From: Symbiodinium natans
Lineage: Eukaryota > Sar > Dinophyceae > Suessiales > Symbiodiniaceae
Assembly: GCA_905221605.1 (NCBI GenBank)
Contig: CAJNDS010000765.1
Span: 64,001-75,016, forward strand
Direction: 5' to 3'
Length of the DNA: 11,016 nucleotides
Positions 1 to 7,200 of this stretch are shown one piece after another. The position numbers were made by a program, and so were the translations under genes. The notes beneath the pieces are model-generated. The model saw only the letters and a program-made list of their open reading frames with translations. It ran no database searches and had not been told where the DNA came from. Each line of letters begins with the position of its first letter. Position 1 is the stretch's first letter.

Positions 1-93
1 CACAACGAGGCGAGCATGAGGAGCAAGCCAGGGAATCTTGTACTCGCATCCAGCGACATCCGCATCAACAACACCATTCAGCTGTGTCGTTGA
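1..93 (+). CDS. possible partial exon, unknown protein
   Basis: A frame is open from the first base of the window to a TGA at 91-93. It reads with ordinary composition (for example SKPGNLVLASSDIRINN) and few A-ending codons. A start cannot be placed because the frame enters from outside, and no convincing splice donor was found before the stop. It resembles no family I recognise. It may be the end of an exon of an upstream gene or chance openness in GC-rich DNA. The call rests only on composition. Confidence 0.25.
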   Translation, partial: HNEASMRSKPGNLVLASSDIRINNTIQLCR

Positions 94-645
94 CCAGCTG
101 TAGGGCAGGCGAAGTCGAAATAGACTGGAAGCGAGTGCGAACGCGAGCGAGCGAGAGCAAGCGAGAGCAAGCAAGGAGGCTGGGAGTTCTTGCTGCTCTG
201 AAAAGTGAATGTCCACGGTCCTCTCAGTCCTCTCATTGTGAAACGATTGTCGTGGATGCGTGGACAGTTTTTAAAGACAGTGTTCACAGCCACAGAGGTC
301 CCTGGAGCTGGATGAGAACCTGCGACGGCTCCGGCTCCCTGGGCCCGAAGCGGAACCTTTGCCCGACCAGGCCTCTTTTGAATCCCTTCAAAGCAGTATG
401 GCATGAGTAGCAAATGCTCATGTGCCAGACCCTGCACAAAAACTGAGACATCCCATGCAAAGGAGGCGGATGGACACCACCCCCGACCTCAAGCGCCTTC
501 CCAAGCTCCCAGGGAGGAGGCCTGGACAGCAGTGACAGTCACAGTGCTGATGGCCCGAACGAAGAATGTTCACAACACGAATCATTGCCACAGCAACCCA
601 TCAATAAACGACCATCAGTGGTAGCTGGTAGCGGCGTTTTCCTGA
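94..645. other. no supported gene
   Basis: I see no recognisable protein or RNA here. Short frames are open on both strands (78-437 on -, 84-410 on +) but read as low-quality, Arg/Ser/Cys-rich sequence. A small degenerate GCGA/GAGCAA microsatellite lies at about 131-175. It is either intergenic or intron sequence. Confidence 0.5.
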
Positions 646-711
646 TCATTGTCATCACGACCATCATTCCCTGCAGACTTCAACCCGGTCAGAGATACTT
701 TGGCCTTGCAG
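646..711 (+). CDS. possible exon ending in canonical CAG|GTAAGT donor
   Basis: In the frame 646-711 the translation ends DFNPVRDTLALQ, with even codon use. The final CAG is followed at once by GTAAGT (712-717), a textbook GT splice donor and the best isolated donor in the first 4 kb. The upstream boundary is unclear: TGA at 643-645 closes the frame, and CTGCAG at 671-676 could be an acceptor, giving a 35-nt exon. The product is unknown. If real, it belongs to a + strand gene whose other exons are not identifiable with confidence. Confidence 0.3.
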
Positions 712-717
712 GTAAGT

Positions 718-1343
718 TCGGTCAGTTGATGGAAGGTTCTGGAGATGTGCGTAGGATCAGCGGATGTCTATATAGCTTGGTCCTGCATCTCTGCATGTTT
801 GCATTGGAACTACACGTTTGTTTCCGGGGTCTTGTTGCCGCCCTTGCTGCGATCAGTTGCCTCTGTGTCTTGACACGGCAGCTTCTGATTCTGTTTGATC
901 TTGATGTCAGCTCAGCCATCTCAGCTGTCCGCACGGTGTTCCATGGCGCTCTTGGCTGGCCTTCTGTGACACAAAACTCGATCCAGCGTCGATTGCGCCA
1001 TTGACCGCCGCGGGATCCCGGAAGCAGATGTCGAAGGCTGTTGTTCCGTGTCCAACGACCGGTATTCAACAATGTCCACGGCGGCGTTCAGTCTGTCGGG
1101 CAGAACTGTACCCGAAACATCTCATCTGATTCGGCAGCCATGGAGGGCAGCAACACTGGTTTCCGCAAGTTTTTTCCGCAACGAGCAGCGAGCGAAGAAG
1201 ACACGCTGCTTGCAAATCCATGCAGGCTACCCCGACCCTGCTTGCATGTCACAGTTCTGGTGATGTGAATTGCTTTTAGCTGAGCTCTTCTCCACTTGCC
1301 AAGCCACTTTAGGGGAAAACGGTACTATGAGCTCACAAACGGC
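718..1343. other. no supported gene
   Basis: No family is recognised. A + frame at 585-1004 is open and hydrophobic but runs straight through the GTAAGT donor at 712. The overlapping - frame (722-1072) is basic and unconvincing. It is best treated as intron or intergenic sequence. Confidence 0.45.
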
Positions 1344-1571
1344 TCAGGCTGTCAGACTGTGCAGTTGTTGGACCTTCTCGCAGAATAGCTCGCCGTACCA
1401 GCCACCCACGCAAGGCTGTAAGTCCCACGTGCTTGTCAGAGCGTCAATGCCGCCTCTCTTGGGCTCCACCAGGTGCAAAGCGCGCTGAAGGAGGACGCAG
1501 CAGGGAGTATCCAGTTTGGGGCAAGTTTCGAGAATGCGCATGCGGGTATAGACATCAACATCATCAACGGC
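1344..1571 (-). CDS. possible terminal exon on the minus strand, unknown protein
   Basis: On the minus strand, CTGCAG|GCC at 1576-1569 has the AG|G acceptor form used elsewhere in the window. It opens a frame of about 75 codons ending at TGA (1346-1344). The translation begins AVDDVDVYTRMRILETCP and later has DLQPCVGGWYGELFCEKVQQ. Its composition and G/C-leaning third positions are more coding-like than the + strand across the same bases. No domain is recognised. No upstream exon on this strand could be joined to it, so it may be fortuitous. Confidence 0.3.
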   Translation of the reverse strand, partial: AVDDVDVYTRMRILETCPKLDTPCCVLLQRALHLVEPKRGGIDALTSTWDLQPCVGGWYGELFCEKVQQLHSLTA

Positions 1572-1986
1572 CTGCAGTTGATACCCGTGTTTCTCTCGCC
1601 GCAACAGCTGATGTAGGCCTCAGCATGCACTCCAAGCGGATTTTCAGATGGGTTTGAATGCGTTTGGTGTGAGTCCCGCCGCGGCAGGAAGTGAACAGAC
1701 TTGCACAGGACGGGTCTGGGTGCCGCACACGTTTGTCGCTGCAGTTGCATCCTCTAAATGCATGCAGGCTTGTGCACCTCATTGTGTTGAATCCGAGGGA
1801 CCCTATATCGCCCTTCACGCGTACAAAGGGGCAGTAAAGGGGCATAGCATCTTGCTTTGGTGAAGCCGCACTGCGATGCAGTTGTGACAATGGTATACAG
1901 AATATTATCTGATAACCGCTGCATCAGCACAGTACGGATGAGATATCGTTGTTACTTGGCCCCCTCGGTTGCAATAGACTGCGCAG
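1572..1986. other. no supported gene
   Basis: No recognisable gene. Open frames on both strands here look like composition artefacts. Confidence 0.4.
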
Positions 1987-2085
1987 AAGAACCTAAGCAG
2001 GAGCTCGCCACGCTCAAGGCCGAGTTCGAGCACTTGAAGAAGCAGGGCACAGAGAAGGCAGAGGAGGCCCGTGCTGAAGACAGCG
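1987..2085 (+). CDS. possible exon encoding a coiled-coil segment
   Basis: Downstream of a GCAG acceptor at 1983-1986 the frame reads EEPKQELATLKAEFEHLKKQ and then GTEKAEEARAED. This is a charged stretch with Leu/Phe spacing typical of an alpha-helical coiled coil. Third positions are mostly G or C. Candidate donors lie near 2070-2090 (GC, GA or GT), so the 3' edge is approximate. It could be an N-terminal helical part of the downstream Kelch gene or of a separate gene; nothing joins them directly. Confidence 0.4.
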
Positions 2086-2580
2086 TCTCCTGTCGTACTG
2101 TATTGCCATGGGGCCATGACCATAGAAGCAAACCTCATGCCAGTTAGTGCGCAATATTCCGAGTCTGCCCAAACTTTCGCTTTCGGGTGATTGCAGTGAG
2201 ATTGAACGGATTAATTGTGGAAGCCCACGTCCGGAGACGCTGGCATGTCTGCAAGGGCAGATCAGGCATTTTGGTTTTGGCGGGCGCAGTGCCAGTTGCG
2301 GAGAGTGGGCCGCCTACTGAGCTTGAAGCTGCCACTGCCGCAGCTTCAGACGTAGGAAGCCTCTCAAGTTTCCGATGGTGGGCCCCCTTCTTTTGCGAGG
2401 AACAGCCATAGTTTGCTTCTTTGCAACATTGCAGCCGTGCAGCCGTGCGATAACGCTGACTGCTTATACCGTGTGCTCGGCAAGGGCTGTGCAATGCCGG
2501 AAAAAAAGGTGACGTAGGAACACAAGCATGACAACGGCCTGTGTCCAGGCCAAGCACTCCCCTGCAGCCAGTTCCGAGGA
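2086..2580. other. no firmly supported gene; weak coding-like stretch
   Basis: A + frame at about 2256-2409 reads ILVLAGAVPVAESGPPTE and ends at TAG 2409-2411. It is Ala-rich, and the same bases are also open on the minus strand, so coding status is undecided. Nothing else is recognised. Confidence 0.3.
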
Positions 2581-2777
2581 GCGAAGCTGGTCTACGATAC
2601 AATAGGTCCACATTCTCCACGAGTGTCCACGCTCCAGGAAATCGACACCGGCAACGTGGCCCTCGGCGGCTGGATGCGCTTGGCGCGCCTGCGCGAGATG
2701 GCGCGAGATGCAGCCTTCGATGAAGCCCCTCGGACCGGAAGCATGTTTGGCCAAAAAAGCGTCGGTTGTGCAGCGCA
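2581..2777 (+). CDS. possible exon, unknown protein
   Basis: After TTCCGAG|G (acceptor form, about 2577) a + frame reads GAKLVYDTIGPHSPRVSTLQ, then EIDTGNVALGGWMRLARLRE and MARDAAFDEAP. Codon use is G/C-leaning and the composition is protein-like. A stop closes the frame at about 2809, and a GT after CTTTGCAAG (near 2792) is a possible donor. The family is not recognised. A long minus-strand frame overlaps (2592-3410), but it is Ser/Arg/Cys-rich and less convincing. A tandem GCGCGAGATG duplication lies within it at about 2692. Confidence 0.35.
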
Positions 2778-3010
2778 GTCCGAGCCTTTGCAAGGTCCCG
2801 TCCGCGGATGAAGAACATGCGCGACAACAGTAATTAAGGCCCTTGTGAGGTGCCACTTGTTCGTGCCGGATGTGCTGTAACTAGTGGCAGCCAACGGCTT
2901 GGATCTTTTAGATCTTTTGTGGGTTTTTTTCGGGCTTGCTGCATCGTTTTGTTGCAGGTGAAGCGGCGAAGCCCGTGACCACGCCAGCCTGACAGCGCTT
3001 GGAAGCAGCG

Positions 3011-3150
3011 CAGTGTCCAGCAGTATACCATTATAGCAAACGAAAACGGCAACCTGAGAGAGTACACCGACGCCATGGATCCAGGTGGAGATGGAGTTCA
3101 TAGGGCATTGATAAGCTTGCAGAAGCATGACAAGGACACTTTCGAGACGC
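3011..3150 (+). CDS. possible exon, unknown protein
   Basis: Following GCGCAG at about 3006-3012, a + frame reads VQQYTIIANENGNLREYTDA, then MDPGGDGVHRALISLQKHDK and DTFETQLG. It stays open to TAA 3240-3242, but quality falls after about 3150. The Asn/Asp/Gly/Glu content contrasts with the Ser/Arg/Cys content of shadow frames here. No domain is recognised. An internal ATG at 3075 is available but the frame is open upstream of it. Confidence 0.35.
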
Positions 3151-4148
3151 AATTGGGCTTCGCCTGTTGCAGCGTTCGCCAAGCGAATTGCCAAAGATGC
3201 ACAGATCCGTGGCCTACCAAACGAATATGTAGCATTGTGTAACTGCAAGGGTGTGCGTGGAACAATTGCACCTGATCGGCCGTTGGCCGCATGCGCGCAA
3301 GACGCGCGATGCACATCGCCGGAATGGAGCAGAAGACGCGTCGCAAAAAGTTGCCTCTTCATGTTTTTTTCCGCACACTGGATCTGAGCCTCCCGAACAG
3401 CCTCCCACATTCTTGCTCAGCTTTCGCGGTGCATGTGGGGAGCCTTACAAGTTGGCCAGAAGTCGGTGTAACCTTCTGCGCAGGCCTTCAATAGTCATAC
3501 TTCCGCAAAAGAAGGAAAGCACCTTGTTCTTGGTTGCGGTCCCGGAATCCAGGGAGAGCGCGCGGATTTGGCAGTCTCGTGTCTCATGTTGATTGCATGT
3601 TGTCTGAGTGCGGAGCCTGCGGGCCCGGCGCGATATCAGGTTGGGAGAGCCGCGCAGTCATGCATACATGTCTTGAGTACATACAGTAAAATGCAAATAC
3701 AACAATGTCAATATAAAGAAACATATATGTATAATGTATATGTATATATTTATATGTTCTTTCGCACGCCGCGCATGCGGGCCATGAGCATGCAACGTCC
3801 ATGCGCGTGGACGGCTCACAATCCCAGCACGGAGCCACAGATCGACAGATCGAACTTGAAGCGAAGAGGGCGGTGATGCACAGTGCACCTGCAGAGAGAG
3901 GGTTCTTCTGGTAGTGGGCATCGTCGTGCAAAGGGAAGTTGCGCCTGCCCGACCTTCCCACCAGCAGACCCTCTCAACATGTCTCAATGACAGCACGGAA
4001 GAATTGTGAGCGGCAGCTGCGCCCCGAGGCCCCGCAGCTCGCAGGACGGCCCGTGACTGAAGGTGCAGGCTCGGCGTCTTCCTGATGGAGGCCAAGCTGG
4101 GAAGGATTGCTGGGAGATGCCCCGAATTCCTCCAAAAGCACGCGGGAG
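3151..4148. other. no supported gene; upstream flank or intron of the Kelch gene
   Basis: The first identified Kelch exon begins at a phase-0 acceptor, so at least one exon should lie upstream, but I could not find its DLWxLDLE-type strand here. A + frame at about 3472-3620 (HLVLGCGPGIQGERADLAVS) is a weak alternative coding stretch. An AT-rich hairpin lies at 3720-3757. Everything else is unassigned. Confidence 0.4.
3720..3757. repeat. AT-rich palindromic microsatellite
   Basis: This is a (TA/TG)-rich block whose ends, ACATATA (3721-3727) and TATATGT (3750-3756), are inverted repeats. The whole can fold into a hairpin. It stands out as an AT island in GC-rich flanks. It may be a microsatellite or the core of a decayed small element. 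Confidence 0.6.
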
Positions 4149-4266
4149 GCTCGGTGGGAGCTCGTCAAGCCCCTGGAGGGCACGCAGCGGCCGCGGAAGC
4201 GGTACCAGCACAGCGCCGTCGTCGACGTGGCCTCGCGGAGCCTCATCATCTTCGGCGGCATCGACA
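4149..4266 (+). CDS. Kelch exon 1, blade A first half
   Basis: AG|GCT at 4147-4149 opens ARWELVKPLEGTQRPRKRYQ followed by HSAVVDVASRSLIIFGGID. This is the conserved Trp, Pro-Gly-type turn, Arg-Tyr-x-His and FGG of a Kelch blade. I place the donor at A|GCCGAAG (GC donor, phase 1), because this gives a 15-residue FGG-to-DLW spacing equal to blades D and E. A GA donor three bases on is equally possible. The phase-0 acceptor implies an upstream exon not seen in the window. Confidence 0.75.
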
Positions 4267-7200
4267 GCCGAAGCCTCGGAGAGCCTCTACTCACACTCCA
4301 CTCCTCTCCTCCTCCGCCTTTCTTTTTCTCCTTTTCTCCTTTTTTCTCCTGTAGTGCCTGCGTCGGCTCTAGGGGCTGGCGGAATGTTCAACGACGTCCG
4401 GGCCTTCAGCCTCGAGGCCCGGGATCCGCTTCGGCTGCCTGCGTCTCCACAGAGAGCCCCGATACTTTACATCCCCCTTGCTCTCCCTCTTGTACCCCTG
4501 AAACAAAGAACAGCAGGCGAAGGAGTGGGCGGTGCTGGGCCAGGCCAGCGGGCCAAAAAACAACGGGCCTTGGCCCTCCTGGCCCTCAGCGCGGTACGGC
4601 CACTCCACCATCCTTGACTCGGCGGCCCATGCCATGGTCATCTTCGGGGGCTCCGACGCAGATTGCTGGGCCCTGAGAGCTGCCCTGGAGAGTTGCCTGA
4701 GCCCCCCGCACAGATGCGCGCAGCGTGACCGCGCCTCCAGAGGGCTGGATCATGCTATAGCTTCCTCGACCGTACACCTGAAGGCTCTGAACCCCCGAAA
4801 GAGCCGTCGATGGGCTCTGGGGCTTGACTCTGCCCGCCCAGGTCGACCCCGAACCCCCCCCCCCCACAACCCAAGAAAAGGGGGTCGGACAGTGACAGAC
4901 ACTATAGCTGTTCTGTTCTAGAGGGTTTTTTTGTGCAGAGGTGGGAGGGCTCGCAACAGCATGGTTACGCGCCGTGATCAACCTGTGTCGGAGAGAGAGG
5001 GAGAGAGAGAGAGAGAGGGCGCTTGACATGTGTCTGGGAATATCCGAGACGCCTCTCCTTCAGTCCCCGCTTCACACAACAGGAACAAACGAAAGATTTC
5101 ACATGTGTTTCGGGCCGCCTCCAAGCGAGACGTGTCAAGCAGGTGCAAGGTGCAACTACATTTGAGGGTTTTCGGTGTCCCATACATAGCAAAGCCGAGA
5201 GAAGGACCGGGCTAAGGGAAGAAGATTAAGAAGATAGGAGGGTCCTGTTAAGCCAGCTGCATTTTGGGGGTCCTGGCACATCTGCTCGAGAACAGTGCTG
5301 AAGAGTCGTTACCCTTGTTCTTGGGTTCTGTGTCCGCTCTCACAATGTTGGCGCCTCACTAGGCAGCTTGGGAGACTCAGCCGGCCGGGCAGCTGGGCAG
5401 AGAGAGAAAAATGGGCTTTGGGAGCGCCGAGGTCGAAACGACACCTGGTTCTTTAGCCTGGAGGCGCGCAGCGGAGTAGCGGAGCGGCATACCGAGGGGG
5501 GTGAAGCGTCATAGATGGGACGCCCGCACGTCTGCCTGGGAGGAGCGACGTTGGAGCTGCGACCAGACGGCGACCTCCCTCGGAAAAGATACCGGCACAC
5601 CGCGATCTTCGACCCCAAGGCCCAGAGGATGGTGCTCTTCGGAGGCCGGCTGCCCGTCCCTGTTTCTTACCGTTGGTTTGTGAGGGAACACGGTAATCCC
5701 TTAGAGGGTATAATATAATATATAGGGCCCTGATTCCCTCATTCCCTGCTAAGTAAATGCTTTTTGCAGCCCCAAAGCTCTGCAGGCGACGGCGGAAGCG
5801 CGGGCCTCAGGTCTCCAAGTCCGAGAGGGCCGAGAGGGCAGGGAAAGTCCCATTTTCCGAGGTGAAGATTAACTGGATGATTTGTTCGTCTTGGAGCTCC
5901 AGGCGCGGTGCTTAGTAGTATTTGTTAAGGGTTCTCTTTACGGTCTGCGGGCTTGCAGCCTTGAAGGAATTTTTTGCGGTTGCATCTTGTAGCCAAGTCT
6001 TCTTTCAAAGAAAAAAGCAGAATGAAGCACCGACATCCGGATTTCACTACGCAACACAAGACACGGAAGCCTAAAACCCAGCCGCACACAGCTGGCCAAA
6101 GCAGACCCTCTGCTTGTTTGATGTCACTGTCGCGGATTGGGCAGCAGGCTCTCAGGCATTGCGTGGTGCCTGGGCTCAAATTCACGTTACATGGCCGAGA
6201 CACACCATCATAGTTCGTTCGAGCCAGGTCGTTGAACAACATCAGAACTTGTTCTTAGGTCGGTTGTTAGGGACATGTGCAGAAACGAAGTTCGTGAGAT
6301 TTGACGCAGTGCAAGACTCCTCCTTTTTCCTTTTCTTGAATTATGCGCGCAGACCCCCCGTTAGGAGCCGGAATGCGACAAAACAGTGCGAAGAAATCAA
6401 GTTCGAACTACATTTGCATCCGAAATGCCTCTCTTGCTACATGCGCCCGAGCGCATCAGCTACTTGCGGGAGTGGTGTGTAATTATTGCGCCACCTGATT
6501 TCGCACGTTCGGCCGCTCCGTGCTCAGCACATTCGCAACAATTCCTTCTCACTTTTTTGAATGATTCTTTTCTTCGTTACAAAGAAACTGTCTTTCTTGA
6601 TATCTTACTGCTACCTGTCCGAAGGCCGGGTTGGGGGCTGGTTGAGGGTCTAGGGCCCAGCTTAACCGATTTAGGGTTTAGGGTTTAGGGGTTCAGGACC
6701 CTATTGAAGATTAGGGGGAAAGCAGAATTGTGGACGCGCAGTCACCGATTCTTGGCAGATCGCCGTTCCTGATGCTGCCAGAGCAGCCCTTCTCAAGAGC
6801 ATGCCAAAACAATGTCAGCACCCTTGAGTTGCTCCCTTTGTTTGCAAAAAAGGAGCCTCCAAGTCGCAGTAACATTCTGGACACATACCGCTTCCGTGGT
6901 ACCCTGCGTGTACAGCTTTTTTTGCCCCGCCAGAGGCCGAGTGCTGGGTGAAGCTGCGGCCAGGCGGCCGGCGGCCGGCAGCCAGGTACGGGCATTCGGC
7001 TAGTTACGAACCTTGGGGAGCAAATAAACCCTAAAATTGGGGTTATATACCCGATACTACTATAAGGTATATGAGCCATAAACCCTTTTAGGGTTCATTT
7101 CGTTCCAAGGAAGAAGCAGCCCACGTTATGCTGCTTTTCGGAGGCCCGGGGCAGAGAAAGTGGTGAAGGGGAAGGGGTAAGGATTTTGGCTCTTGAGGGG

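Noticed and set aside
2144-2827. 227-residue open frame on the minus strand
   Set aside because: Low-quality composition with runs of Arg/Ser/Gly, no recognised family and no plausible start or splice context.
2592-3410. 272-residue open frame on the minus strand
   Set aside because: Ser/Arg/Ala/Cys-rich with no motif. It overlaps better plus-strand coding-like stretches at 2581-2777 and 3011-3150, so it looks like a composition shadow.
4423-4516. Inverted repeat CTTCGGCTGCCTG / CAGCAGGCGAAG around intron 2
   Set aside because: About ten imperfect matches in GC-rich DNA, with one arm extending into the exon. Too weak to call an element.
4063-4676. Two overlapping plus-strand open frames of about 185-190 residues
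   Set aside because: They run through the intron 1 pyrimidine tract. Only the Kelch parts (exon 1 and the frame of exon 3) are credible; one frame contains exon 1 and then reads intron.
6210-6240. tRNA B-box-like GTTCGTTCGAGCC
   Set aside because: No matching A box, acceptor stem or cloverleaf could be built around it.
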